Positions 13,843 through 21,625 are shown, counted from the stretch's first letter. The stretch: 37,572 nucleotides of DNA from DASQUP01 sp035641235 (GCA_035641235.1 DASQUP010000055.1:1-37572), one strand, 5' to 3'. The notes: generated by a model not told the origin, from the sequence alone. Numbers and translations: made by a program.

Positions 13843-15383
13843 ACCGGAGGGACTCCATGACGACGGCTAGAAAAAGCTCGGTCCTTGTTCTCCGCCCAGG
13901 TCAACCGGCGCGCGATCTCCGTGCGCAGATCGTCTGGCTGCACGACGTCGTCCACTACGTTCTCAGACGCAAGGTGAAGGAGATCGATGTCGGCCTCGTA
14001 CTCCTCACGCTTCTCCGCAATGAAACGCTTGCGCTCCTCCGGATCTTCGATCGATTGGATCTTGTTGAAGTACACCGCGTTGATCGCCGGTTCCGGCCCC
14101 ATCACGGCGATACGCGCAGTCGGCAGCGCGATCGTTACGTCGGGTTCGAAGCCCGGTCCGGCCATCGCGTAAAGGCCGGCCCCGTACGCCTTCCTGACGA
14201 TCACGCATACCTTCGGCACGGTGGCTTCGGAAACGGCGGTGATCATCTTTGCTCCGTGTCGGATGATGCCCTGCTGCTCCACTGCGGTTCCGATCATGAA
14301 GCCGGGAACGTCGGCGAGGAACAAGAGTGGGATGTTGAAGGCATCACAAAGCCATATGAAACGTGCCGCCTTGTCGGCTGAGTCGACGAAGAGCACGCCG
14401 CCCTTCTCCTTGGGCTGGTTGGCGAGCACGCCGACAGCTCGTCCTTCGATGCGTGCGAGGCCGGTGATCAGTTCCTTTGCGAAATCGGGTTTGATCTCGA
14501 AGAACGACTCCTCGTCCACGATCCCCGCCACCAGCGCATACATGTCGAACGCGCGGCTCTCATCCTCGGGCACGATCCCCGTGAGCGACGCACGCAAAGC
14601 GGGCGGGCGGCTCGCCGCGACCGGGGAGTTCTCGCGCCAGCTCCGCCCGAAGAAATCGAGATAACCGCGCGCCGCCTCGATTGCAGCCTTGTCGTCGGTC
14701 ACCAACAGGTCGCCGCATCCGGACACTTCGCAGTGCATTCGGGCGCCGCCCATCTCCTCGAGCGTGACTTTCTCGCCGATCACCTCTTCGGCCATCCTGG
14801 GCGAGCCAAGGTACATCGATGCATTCCCCTCGACCATGAAGACCACATCGCAAAAGGCGGGGATGTAGGCGCCCCCCGCTGCCGAGGGGCCGAACAGGCA
14901 GCAGACCTGGGGGATCTGACCGGACGCCTTGACCTGGCTATAGAAGATGCGACCGGCTCCGCGGCGCCCCGGGAACAGCTGGACTTGATCGGTGATGCGG
15001 GCACCCGCAGAGTCGACGAGGTAGATCAGCGGATGTTCGTGTTTGCGGGCGAGCTCGATGATCCGAACGATCTTCTCCACCGTGCGTGCGCCCCACGATC
15101 CCGCCTTTACCGTCGGATCGTTGGCCATGACGGCGACGGGCCGTCCTCCCACGGTTCCTACTCCGGTCACCACACCGTCCGCCGGCAGGTCCCCGGCGAG
15201 CGCATTGACGAGGAGGCCGTCCTCGACGAAGGAGTCCGCGTCGTCCAGCAAGAGAGCGAGCCGATCGCGCACGAACAGCTTCCCCTGTTGGGCGAGCTTC
15301 TCGTGGTACTTCGGCGCGCCGCCGGACCGCGCCCGCTCGGCCGCGGCGGCGAGGTCCTCGTTGCGGCGCCCTGCGGTACTCAT
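13839..15383 (-). CDS. Acyl-CoA carboxylase beta subunit (carboxyltransferase), probably methylcrotonyl-CoA
   Basis: 514 residues, two crotonase-like carboxyltransferase halves. The N half has DSAGARITDQVQLFPGRRGAGRIFY and GPSAAGGAYIPAFCD; the C half has GVLANQPKEKGGVLFVDSADKAARFI, LADVPGFMIGTAVEQQGIIRHGAK and VIVRKAYGAGLYAM. Features of both propionyl- and methylcrotonyl-type enzymes are mixed, as in mycobacterial AccD1. Together with the alpha subunit three genes on it would form the holoenzyme that carboxylates an acyl-CoA. It heads the operon; ATG 15383 has TAGGAT 7 nt upstream and no ribosome site, so it looks leaderless. Longer starts would run through the region of the hairpin and are rejected. 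Confidence 0.92.
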   Translation of the reverse strand: MSTAGRRNEDLAAAAERARSGGAPKYHEKLAQQGKLFVRDRLALLLDDADSFVEDGLLVNALAGDLPADGVVTGVGTVGGRPVAVMANDPTVKAGSWGARTVEKIVRIIELARKHEHPLIYLVDSAGARITDQVQLFPGRRGAGRIFYSQVKASGQIPQVCCLFGPSAAGGAYIPAFCDVVFMVEGNASMYLGSPRMAEEVIGEKVTLEEMGGARMHCEVSGCGDLLVTDDKAAIEAARGYLDFFGRSWRENSPVAASRPPALRASLTGIVPEDESRAFDMYALVAGIVDEESFFEIKPDFAKELITGLARIEGRAVGVLANQPKEKGGVLFVDSADKAARFIWLCDAFNIPLLFLADVPGFMIGTAVEQQGIIRHGAKMITAVSEATVPKVCVIVRKAYGAGLYAMAGPGFEPDVTIALPTARIAVMGPEPAINAVYFNKIQSIEDPEERKRFIAEKREEYEADIDLLHLASENVVDDVVQPDDLRTEIARRLTWAENKDRAFSSRRHGVPPV

Positions 15384-15390
15384 CGACTGA

Positions 15391-15396
15391 ATCCTA
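15391..15396 (-). promoter_or_regulatory. Putative -10 element TAGGAT of the liu-type operon, leaderless start
   Basis: TAGGAT is followed by 7 nt and ATG 15383 on the minus strand. It would drive the four overlapping genes from carboxyltransferase to biotin carboxylase. No -35 motif is visible upstream. Confidence 0.5.
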
Positions 15397-15499
15397 ATGG
15401 GAGGCGGGCCCCGGACCCCGAGATGGCAACCGAACCCGGGCATGTGGGGGTCGAGTGCCATCTGGGCGCGGCGCGCCGCCGCAACGGCGGCCTCCAGCC

Positions 15500-15547
15500 C
15501 TGAGATGGAAGTCGGCCGCGTAATAATGGTGCTAACTGCCATCTCAG
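15500..15547 (-). terminator. 48-nt imperfect hairpin after the biotin-protein ligase gene
   Basis: CTGAGATGG (15500-15508) pairs with CCATCTCAG (15539-15547) and the pairing continues inwards with interruptions (AGT with ACT, then G-T, G-C and C-G). It starts 16 nt past the ligase stop at 15564 and lies upstream of the carboxyltransferase promoter. No T-tract. Its outer arm matches the hairpin at 19232-19279. Confidence 0.5.
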
Positions 15548-15550
15548 CTC
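15531..15550 (-). repeat. Dispersed 20-nt repeat arm, copy 1
   Basis: Read on the minus strand this is GAGCTGAGATGGCAGTTAGC, matching copy 2 at 19229-19248 at 18 of 20 positions; the two differences are A/G changes. Each copy forms one arm of a 3'-end hairpin. Confidence 0.6.
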
Positions 15551-15563
15551 CGCCACACTCGGA

Positions 15564-16358
15564 TTACGGAGCGTCGAGCCGCTCGACCTCGCCGGATTCG
15601 ACCACGGCGAGCGTCCCGCCGGCCTCGAGTTCGAGCGCTCCGGTCCGAGTCAGCCGGCGCGCTACCCCCTCCATGACGTCGCCCTGCGGGCCCCGGACTC
15701 GCACCGACCGGCCGAGGATGATCGATTTTTCGGTCGCCTCTCCGAGCAAACGCTGCGGCGCCCACTCCCTGTAGCGCTGATCGATCTGCCTGAGGATCCC
15801 CGCGAGCAAGGCAGGCCGACCCAGAGGTCCACCGCGCCCGGCGGCCTCGAGTTCGACGGCGAGGCTGGTGGCGGTCTCGGATACCTCCGCAGAGAAGTCC
15901 TCGGGCCGGGACGAGACGTTCAGACCGATACCAACGACGGCGCCCGTGACCTCCGATCCGGCCACACGCGTCTCGACGAGGATTCCGGCCACCTTTCGGT
16001 CTCGCAGGATCACGTCGTTGGGCCACTTGAGACCCGGTTCGAGCCCGGTGAGCGCTCTGATACCGGCGGCGCAGCCGACACCGGCAAGAGTGGTCAACAA
16101 CCCAATCGCCTCCGGCCCGGGTCGCAGCACAAGGGAGAACAACAGGGACGTCCCGGGAACGGACTCCCAGCTCCGGCCCCAACGTCCCCGTCCCGCCGCC
16201 TGATTTTCGGCCACGACCATCGCGCCTTCGGGCGCGCCCTCGGCAGCCCAATCGAGGGCATCGGAGTTGGTGGAACCGGTCTCCTCCACGTAGCGCACCG
16301 GCCCGGCGATGCCTGCCAGCTCTCGTTCGAGCGTCTGCTGATCGAGGTCCCCAGCCAT
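15564..16358 (-). CDS. birA: Biotin--[acetyl-CoA-carboxylase] ligase without DNA-binding domain
   Basis: About 264 residues. The catalytic domain has ETGSTNSDALDWA, the biotinyl-AMP motif AAGRGRWGRSWES, LKWPNDVILRDRKVAGILVE and VGIGLNVSSRPEDF; a small C-terminal BPL domain ends the protein (RRLTRTGALELEAGG...). The N-terminal winged helix of E. coli BirA is missing, so this is a group I enzyme that biotinylates carboxylases but does not repress. It lies next to two biotin-carrier subunits, its natural substrates. ATG 16358 is preferred; GTG 16385 in the same frame would add nine residues. It is divergent from the second biotin carboxylase at 16415. Confidence 0.92.
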   Translation of the reverse strand: MAGDLDQQTLERELAGIAGPVRYVEETGSTNSDALDWAAEGAPEGAMVVAENQAAGRGRWGRSWESVPGTSLLFSLVLRPGPEAIGLLTTLAGVGCAAGIRALTGLEPGLKWPNDVILRDRKVAGILVETRVAGSEVTGAVVGIGLNVSSRPEDFSAEVSETATSLAVELEAAGRGGPLGRPALLAGILRQIDQRYREWAPQRLLGEATEKSIILGRSVRVRGPQGDVMEGVARRLTRTGALELEAGGTLAVVESGEVERLDAP

Positions 16359-16400
16359 CGGCCAATTCTGATCCACCGAGACCACGACTGAAACAGTTCG

Positions 16401-16406
16401 TAGGAT
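16401..16406 (+). promoter_or_regulatory. Putative -10 element TAGGAT, leaderless start of biotin carboxylase 2
   Basis: TAGGAT lies 8 nt before GTG 16415 in the short divergent gap behind birA. No ribosome site is visible. Confidence 0.42.
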
Positions 16407-16414
16407 GTACGGCC

Positions 16415-18157
16415 GTGTTCAAGAGACTGCTGGTCGCCAACCGGGGAGAGATCGCCGTGCGCGTGATGCGAGCGTGCTCGGACATCGGCATCGAGACGGT
16501 TGCGATCTATTCGGATCTGGACGTCTCGGCCGTCCACACCCGTCATGCCGATCAGGCAGTCAACGTCGGCCCCGGGCCGGCGTCCGAGTCCTACCTGAAC
16601 ATTCCGGCGATCATCGAGGCGGCCAAACGTTCCCGCGCTTCCGCCGTCCATCCCGGCTACGGCTTCTTGGCCGAGAACGGAGATTTCGCTCAGGCGGTAA
16701 TCGACGCAGGCCTCGTGTGGGTCGGACCCCAGCCCGATGTCATTCGAACGATGGGCGACAAGACGGCCGCCCGAGCCGCTGCTGCCGACGCAGGGGTCGC
16801 TACCGTGCCCGGTACCCCCCGGCCGGTGACGAGTCCGAACGAGGTTATGTCGTTCGCCCAAGAACATGGACTTCCCCTCGCCATCAAGGCATCGGCTGGA
16901 GGTGGCGGAAAAGGCTTTCGTGTCGTCCGGGGCGAGGGTGAGATCGAGGAGGCGCTCGCCGGAGCAGCCCGGGAGGCGCAGGCCTACTTCTCCTCTCCAG
17001 ACGTCTACATCGAGCGGTACCTCGAGCGGCCGCGCCACATCGAGGTCCAGGTGCTCGGCGATGCATCCGGCGCCGTACTGAGTTTCCCCGAGCGCGACTG
17101 CTCCCTCCAAAGGCGCCACCAGAAGCTGGTCGAGGAGTCTCCGTCACCGGCGCTTCAACCCGCGGTGAGGGAGGCGATCATGGAGGCCGCGGCGCGGGTA
17201 TCGAAACAAGTTGGATACCGGAACGCCGGGACGTGCGAGTTCCTCCTCGATGCGGATGGGACGACCTTCTACTTTCTCGAGATGAACACCAGGCTCCAGG
17301 TCGAGCACCCCGTTACCGAACTCGCGACGGGCATCGATCTAGTGAACGCGCAACTCCTTATAGCCGCCGGGGAGCCGCTGGGCTTTTCTCAGGCCGACAT
17401 CCCCCTCAAAGCGCACGCGATCGAATGCCGCATCAATGCGGAGGATCCGGCGAAGAACTTCATGCCGGCGCCGGGAACCGTCGGGACGTACCGGGAACCA
17501 TCGGGCCCCGGTGTGCGAGTCGATTCGGGACTCGAGCCGAATGCTCTGATCCCGCAGGCGTACGACCCCATGGTCGCCAAAGTGATCACTTACGGAGCGG
17601 GACGCGACGAGGCGCGCCGGCGCATGCTCCGCGCACTAGCCGAGTACGAGATCGAAGGTGTGAAGACCACGATCCCGTTCCATCGTTTGATGCTCGCCGA
17701 TGAACGATTCGTGAGCGGCGACTATCACACGGGGACTGTGGAGCGTGAGATGGACTTGAGCGACCTGGGGGCGCCGGCAGCACCGGCCCCCGTACCGGGA
17801 GAGCCCGAGGTCCTGTTGCGCGACTTCGAGGTGGAGGTCGAAGGGAAGCGGTTCTCGGTGCGCGTAAGGGAACGCCTCGACAGCATGGTCATGCCAAGTA
17901 AACCGAAGCCCCCAAAAAAGGCCGGCGCCGTCGCCGGAGGGTCCGGCGAGACCCTCATTGCCCCGATGCAGGGCACGATCGTCAAGGTGCTCGTGTCCGA
18001 GGGGGATCAGGTCGAGGCCGGTGACACCATTTGCGTCCTCGAGGCAATGAAGATGGAGAACTCGATCCTGGCCCATGAAGCAGGAGTGGTCGCAAAGTTG
18101 AATGTATCGGCGGGCCAGGCGGTCGATACCGGGGCCTCGATCGCAACCATCAAGTAG
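16415..18157 (+). CDS. Acyl-CoA carboxylase alpha subunit 2 (biotin carboxylase + biotin carrier)
   Basis: 580 residues, the AccA3-like layout. Biotin carboxylase N-domain with LLVANRGEIAVRVMRACSDIG, ATP-grasp with KASAGGGGKGFRVV, CSLQRRHQKLVEESPSPAL and YFLEMNTRLQVEHPVTELATG, C-domain with HAIECRINAEDPAKNFMPAPG, then a lysine/proline linker (about 500-515) and a biotinyl domain with EAMKMENS. It carboxylates biotin for acetyl- or propionyl-CoA carboxylase; no beta subunit lies beside it, so it probably serves one or more carboxyltransferases encoded elsewhere. With the mutase at 23.3-24.8 kb a propionyl-CoA role is plausible but not shown. GTG 16415 is the start. An acetyltransferase follows 2 nt after the stop. 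Confidence 0.93.
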   Translation: MFKRLLVANRGEIAVRVMRACSDIGIETVAIYSDLDVSAVHTRHADQAVNVGPGPASESYLNIPAIIEAAKRSRASAVHPGYGFLAENGDFAQAVIDAGLVWVGPQPDVIRTMGDKTAARAAAADAGVATVPGTPRPVTSPNEVMSFAQEHGLPLAIKASAGGGGKGFRVVRGEGEIEEALAGAAREAQAYFSSPDVYIERYLERPRHIEVQVLGDASGAVLSFPERDCSLQRRHQKLVEESPSPALQPAVREAIMEAAARVSKQVGYRNAGTCEFLLDADGTTFYFLEMNTRLQVEHPVTELATGIDLVNAQLLIAAGEPLGFSQADIPLKAHAIECRINAEDPAKNFMPAPGTVGTYREPSGPGVRVDSGLEPNALIPQAYDPMVAKVITYGAGRDEARRRMLRALAEYEIEGVKTTIPFHRLMLADERFVSGDYHTGTVEREMDLSDLGAPAAPAPVPGEPEVLLRDFEVEVEGKRFSVRVRERLDSMVMPSKPKPPKKAGAVAGGSGETLIAPMQGTIVKVLVSEGDQVEAGDTICVLEAMKMENSILAHEAGVVAKLNVSAGQAVDTGASIATIK

Positions 18158-18159
18158 CG

Positions 18160-18684
18160 GTGGAGATCCGGACGGCCGCGGCAAGTGAGTACGAAATCAT
18201 CGCCGACATCACCGTCACGGCGTATGTCGAGGAAGCTCGGCGCAACGGCAGTGCGGACTCCGTCGGTGATGGAAGCCACTTCAACTCCTCGTACGTCCCC
18301 TCGCTGCGCGACGTCGCCGGGCGCGCTCGCGACGCGGTTGTCCTCGTCGCGGCCGAGGGAGACTCGGTCCTGGGGGCGATCACCTACGTTCCGGGGCTCG
18401 GGCCTTACGCGGAGTTCGATGATCCAGACGCGGCCGGTATTCGGATGCTGGCCGTCGCTCCGCAAGCACAGGGACGCGGCGTGGGCACCGCCCTGGTCCG
18501 AGCCTGTCTCGATCGAGCGCACTCGGAGGGCCGGGCCCGCGTGGTACTACATTCGACTCCGTGGATGGCAACGGCGGGGCGTATCTATCCGCGCCTCGGC
18601 TTCAAACGTGCGCCCGAGCGCGACTGGGCCCCGGCGCCGGGCGTGAACTTGATGGGCTACGTGTACGAGCTCGGCGCGCCGTAG
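18160..18684 (+). CDS. GNAT family N-acetyltransferase
   Basis: 174 residues. The GNAT core is visible: strand IRTAAASEYEIIADITVTAY, central strands VLVAAEGDSVLGAITYV, the acetyl-CoA loop MLAVAPQAQGRGVGTALVRACLDRA (motif A, Q/R-x-x-G-x-G/A), and LHSTPWMATAGRIYPRLGFKRAPERDW. The substrate cannot be predicted; small molecules, peptides and protein N-termini are all possible. GTG 18160 lies 2 nt after the biotin carboxylase stop, so it is translated from the same mRNA. Its own stop is followed by a hairpin beginning at 18688. Confidence 0.88.
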   Translation: MEIRTAAASEYEIIADITVTAYVEEARRNGSADSVGDGSHFNSSYVPSLRDVAGRARDAVVLVAAEGDSVLGAITYVPGLGPYAEFDDPDAAGIRMLAVAPQAQGRGVGTALVRACLDRAHSEGRARVVLHSTPWMATAGRIYPRLGFKRAPERDWAPAPGVNLMGYVYELGAP

Positions 18685-18687
18685 CTC

Positions 18688-18735
18688 GTTCTTTCCGCGA
18701 ATCAAGCACGTTTTCGGGGGAATCAGCGAAAGAAC
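18688..18735 (+). terminator. Hairpin after the GNAT gene
   Basis: GTTCTTTC (18688-18695) pairs with GAAAGAAC (18728-18735), with further imperfect pairing inside. It starts 3 nt after the stop codon. The pyrimidine run is in the arm, as in the hairpin at 1778, and no T-tract follows. Confidence 0.5.
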
Positions 18736-18762
18736 AAGGGACCGCCTAGAAGGGAGAGATTG

Positions 18763-19230
18763 GTGACGGCGCACACCGTTTACAAGACCTTCAACACCGA
18801 TCAACGGCGCGAGTTCATTCGCATTACTCAGGACGTTCAGGCGGCGGTGGATGAGTCTGGGATCGGAGAGGGCTTCGTTTTGGTTTCTGCAATGCACATC
18901 ACCGCCGGCGTGTGGGTCAACGACGACGAGCCGGGGATTCAAGCCGACGCGCTCGAGTGGCTCGACAAGATCGCTCCGCCGTCGTGGAAGGAACCGGCCA
19001 ATGAGGTGGCGGAGGCACTGAGCCCCGATCCCGGCGACTACCGCCACCACCGCGGCGGAGAGGACAACGGAGACGCGCACCTCAAGAATCTTCTGGTGCA
19101 CCACCAGGTGATAGTGCCGGTCACGGACGGCCGCCTCGACCTCGGGCCGTGGCAGGCGATCTTCTATTGCGAATTCGACGGGCAGCGGAACAAACGGCTC
19201 ATCATCAAGGTGCTCGGCGAGAGAGTCTGA
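18763..19230 (+). CDS. YjbQ/UPF0047 family protein
   Basis: 155 residues. The family signature is clear: SAMHITAGVWVNDDEPG in the first half and GGEDNGDAHLKNLLVHHQVIVPVTDGRLDLGPWQAIFYCEFDGQRNKRLIIKVLG at the end, with the conserved His residues of HIT and DAHLK. Members are single-domain barrels with a metal-like site; E. coli YjbQ shows weak thiamine phosphate synthase activity, but the true role is unsettled. GTG 18763 is chosen because GGGAG lies 6 nt before it; TTG 18760 is the alternative. The gene converges with the phosphoesterase across a long hairpin. Confidence 0.88.
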   Translation: MTAHTVYKTFNTDQRREFIRITQDVQAAVDESGIGEGFVLVSAMHITAGVWVNDDEPGIQADALEWLDKIAPPSWKEPANEVAEALSPDPGDYRHHRGGEDNGDAHLKNLLVHHQVIVPVTDGRLDLGPWQAIFYCEFDGQRNKRLIIKVLGERV

Positions 19231-19248
19231 GCTGAAATGGCAATTAGC
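19229..19248 (+). repeat. Dispersed 20-nt repeat arm, copy 2
   Basis: GAGCTGAAATGGCAATTAGC, an 18/20 match to copy 1 at 15531-15550 (opposite orientation). Its first two bases belong to the stop codon of the YjbQ gene. Confidence 0.6.
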
Positions 19249-19279
19249 CGTGAAATATCGCGGTTGATTGCCATCTCAG
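19232..19279. terminator. 22-bp hairpin between convergent YjbQ and phosphoesterase genes
   Basis: Arms 19232-19253 and 19258-19279 pair almost completely (one A-C mismatch at 19236/19275, several G-T wobbles) around the 4-nt loop AATA. It sits right after the YjbQ stop and 7 nt past the stop of the opposing gene, so it can serve both. No T-tract in either direction. Confidence 0.7.
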
Positions 19280-19286
19280 AGTCGAG

Positions 19287-20042
19287 TCAGCGCGCCCATT
19301 CGGATGCGAGCCAGTCGGCGTGCGGCATCCCCGACGCACGGATCGCATCGACAACCAATCGCTTGTCGTAGGCGACGCGCCGCAGGTCGATCGAAACGCC
19401 ATTCCCCCCGACGGTGACGAGTGCGTACTCCGCCCACCCCGCGAAATGGATGTCCTCGGCTGGGTGGGTGCGGTCGTACGCCATCCCGACACTGCCGGGA
19501 TTGATCACGTACGCCGATCCAAACCGGCGCACCATCGCGAAGTGCGTGTGACCCCCGGCGAAGATCGCATGATTGTGACCACCCAGCCACCGCCCAAGCT
19601 CATCATCAGACGTCGTCGGTGTGATCGGATCGTCGAACGAGGCGGGAGAGCCGTGGTAGCAGAGCGCCGACATGCCATCGCCAAGGTCCACCTCAAGCGT
19701 CGGCTGGAAGCTCTGCATGAAGGTTCGGTCGGCAGCGGTCAGTTGCTCGGCGCACCACTTGTCGATGTCCCAGTACCTGGCCATCATCTCGTCTTCAGGC
19801 GACTCCATGGAGTCGGCGTGAAGCATGTATGAATCGACATTCCCCATGACGACCCGTGCGCCGAGAGCCAGCAGACGCTCCAATGTCGTGCGCGGTTGAG
19901 CGGCAGTCCCGGCGTTGGGACCGGTCCCGGCCACGTCGCCGAGACAGATAATTTCATCAACGACGTCCCGGTCGATGGCGTTCAAAGCCGTTTCGAGGGC
20001 GATGTCGTTGCCGTGGATGTCCGATATCAGCGCCAGGCGCAC
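19287..20042 (-). CDS. Metallophosphoesterase (YfcE/calcineurin-like)
   Basis: 251 residues. The dimetal site is complete: LALISDIHGND (D-x-H), ICLGDVAGTGPN (GD), VMGNVDSYML (GN-D), LCYHGSPAS (H) and FAGGHTHFAMVRRFGSAYVINPGSVG (GHTH). It belongs to the YfcE/MJ0936-like phosphodiesterases, which act on small phosphodiesters; the physiological substrate is unknown. GTG 20042 is chosen because the product then begins at the first conserved strand (VRLALISDIHG), and TAGGCT lies 8 nt upstream. Upstream residues in frame show no family similarity. It is divergent from the GGDEF gene. Confidence 0.88.
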   Translation of the reverse strand: MRLALISDIHGNDIALETALNAIDRDVVDEIICLGDVAGTGPNAGTAAQPRTTLERLLALGARVVMGNVDSYMLHADSMESPEDEMMARYWDIDKWCAEQLTAADRTFMQSFQPTLEVDLGDGMSALCYHGSPASFDDPITPTTSDDELGRWLGGHNHAIFAGGHTHFAMVRRFGSAYVINPGSVGMAYDRTHPAEDIHFAGWAEYALVTVGGNGVSIDLRRVAYDKRLVVDAIRASGMPHADWLASEWAR

Positions 20043-20050
20043 GACCCGGC

Positions 20051-20056
20051 AGCCTA
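20051..20056 (-). promoter_or_regulatory. Putative -10 element TAGGCT, leaderless start of phosphoesterase
   Basis: TAGGCT is followed by 8 nt and GTG 20042 on the minus strand, with no ribosome site. Confidence 0.4.
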
Positions 20057-20163
20057 GTGGCAAAGCTTCTTTGGCGCGCGGACCACCAAATACGTGGTCG
20101 AACGCGCCAAGAAGAGCCCGGGGAGCCGACACCAGTCCGTGTAGTTATTTCTGACTACTGACA

Positions 20164-20169
20164 TATCCT
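20164..20169 (+). promoter_or_regulatory. Putative -10 element TATCCT upstream of micro-ORF and GGDEF gene
   Basis: TATCCT is the only TANNNT-type element in the divergent gap that faces the GGDEF gene. Transcription would start a few nucleotides before ATG 20181 of the micro-ORF. Confidence 0.38.
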
Positions 20170-20180
20170 GGAAAGTGCTA

Positions 20181-20219
20181 ATGGTGAGCCGGGCGCTCCC
20201 CGCCGATACCGAAGTGTGA
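20181..20219 (+). CDS. Possible 12-residue upstream micro-ORF (MVSRALPADTEV)
   Basis: ATG 20181 opens a 12-codon frame whose TGA (20217-20219) overlaps the GTG start of the GGDEF gene as GTGA. TATCCT ends 11 nt upstream, so the message would have almost no leader. The arrangement fits translational coupling or a leader peptide. It could also be chance. Confidence 0.35.
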   Translation: MVSRALPADTEV

Positions 20220-21625
20220 GCACAGATTTTCCCGTCCCGTCCCCATTTGGCTCCGGCTTCGGTCGAAAGGTCGCGACCCTAGGCGTCCCAGCCGTGGCCG
20301 GCTACCTCTTGGCCCTTGTGCCCTCGGGCGCCTCGCCGAAAGCCGAATGGATGGCAGCTGCGGGAGCTCTCCTCGCCGTCTCGGCGCTGGTAATCGCACT
20401 GTTCCCGTGGGATCGTCTCCCGCGCCTTTTCCGGGCCCTGCCTCCCCTCGCCTACATCGGCGTGATCGCCCTCATGCGAATGGGGACGGACGGCTCCACG
20501 TCCTCTTATATCCCGCTGTTGCTCCTGCCCCTGGTGTGGCTCGCCCTGTACGGAACGCGGGGCCAGCTCCTGGTTGGCTTCGTCGCCGCAGCAGCGGTTC
20601 TGTTCATCACCGGCGCATCTTCCTCCGCCGGCCTCCAGCACTCGCTGCTCGCCGTAATCGTCACGCCGGCGGTGTGCCTCACGGTCCAGCGCCTCGTGAT
20701 CAGGATCCGGCGCCAGGCAGCCATGCTCGAAGAACTGACCAACGGAGACCGCCTCACGGGGGCGATCACCCGCAGAGGGTGGGAGACCACTCTCGAGCGT
20801 GAGCTGATTCGAGCCACACGCACCGGGGAGGCGCTCACGGTCGGCTTCATCGACTTCGATGCCTTCCACAAGTTCAACGAGCGCTTCGGTGCCGACGCCG
20901 GCGACGACGTCCTTCGGCGTTCGGTTGCCGCGTGGCGCCGAGAGCTCCGCTCCGGTGACCTCCTCGGCAGATTGGACGGCGACGGCTTCGGGGTAGCGCT
21001 CCCGGCGTGTACCGCCGAGCAGGCGCACGAGGTGGTCGAGCGCCTGCGGGTGGCAACGTCGGACCTGCAGACGTGCTCGATCGGACTTGCCCAGTGGAAA
21101 AAGGGCGAATCCACCAAACACTTCGTCGACCGTGCCCTGGCCGCCCTGCAGGCGGCCAAACAGCAAGGCCGGGACCGAACGGTAGTCGCGGGAGAGCCCG
21201 TATCCAATGACCCGGAGCCGGTGGACGACAAGGCCTCCGAAGACCCCATCCTCGACAGCCCAACCACCCTGGAACAGGCGGCCGCCAACTCGAGGAGCCT
21301 CATCGCCGAGCTCCACGCCGTGGCCGAAGCAGCGGCGACCCCCGCCGAGAACACCGTCGCGGCCTCCCCACCCAAAACCTCCTCTGTAGCCGAGCCATCC
21401 ACCTCCGATTCGGATGAGGACTCTGCAGAAGAAGAGCCGACCGCCGCCCTCGACGAGGCCGAAGACGAATCTGACGACGGGACGTCGGACGACGGTCTCC
21501 TGGCCCTCGTAACCAATGCCGAGGGACCTCTCGTCACCGCCGGGGACGATCTCGATGATCTACTCGCTGTGCGCGGCGCCAAGGAGATCCACAAACTCCT
21601 GCGCGACCTGAGCTCCACGCGCTGA
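20216..21625 (+). CDS. Membrane protein with degenerate GGDEF domain and acidic C-terminal tail
   Basis: 469 residues. About six hydrophobic segments (20-160) are followed by a GGDEF-fold domain (about 175-325): FIDFDAFHKFNERFGADAGDDVL keeps the first metal Asp (213), and ALAALQAAKQQGRDRTV is the usual end. The signature, however, reads LDGDGFGV, so GGDEF is replaced by DGDGF at 254-258 and the Glu is lost. Diguanylate cyclase activity is therefore doubtful; it may instead bind nucleotide or partners. Residues 330-450 are low-complexity and acidic (DSDEDSAEEEP, DEAEDESDDG), probably disordered, with a short helix at the end. GTG 20216 overlaps a micro-ORF stop. The YihY gene follows after 22 nt. 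Confidence 0.85.
   Translation: MSTDFPVPSPFGSGFGRKVATLGVPAVAGYLLALVPSGASPKAEWMAAAGALLAVSALVIALFPWDRLPRLFRALPPLAYIGVIALMRMGTDGSTSSYIPLLLLPLVWLALYGTRGQLLVGFVAAAAVLFITGASSSAGLQHSLLAVIVTPAVCLTVQRLVIRIRRQAAMLEELTNGDRLTGAITRRGWETTLERELIRATRTGEALTVGFIDFDAFHKFNERFGADAGDDVLRRSVAAWRRELRSGDLLGRLDGDGFGVALPACTAEQAHEVVERLRVATSDLQTCSIGLAQWKKGESTKHFVDRALAALQAAKQQGRDRTVVAGEPVSNDPEPVDDKASEDPILDSPTTLEQAAANSRSLIAELHAVAEAAATPAENTVAASPPKTSSVAEPSTSDSDEDSAEEEPTAALDEAEDESDDGTSDDGLLALVTNAEGPLVTAGDDLDDLLAVRGAKEIHKLLRDLSSTR

Noticed and set aside
16359..16385. GTG 16385 as the start of birA
   Set aside because: It adds nine residues without family similarity and has no better ribosome site than ATG 16358; it is kept only as an alternative.
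20279..21618. Two open frames of about 345 and 370 codons on the minus strand opposite the GGDEF gene
   Set aside because: Both are antisense to a well supported coding region, rich in Arg, Ser and Gly, and show no domain. They are products of high GC content.
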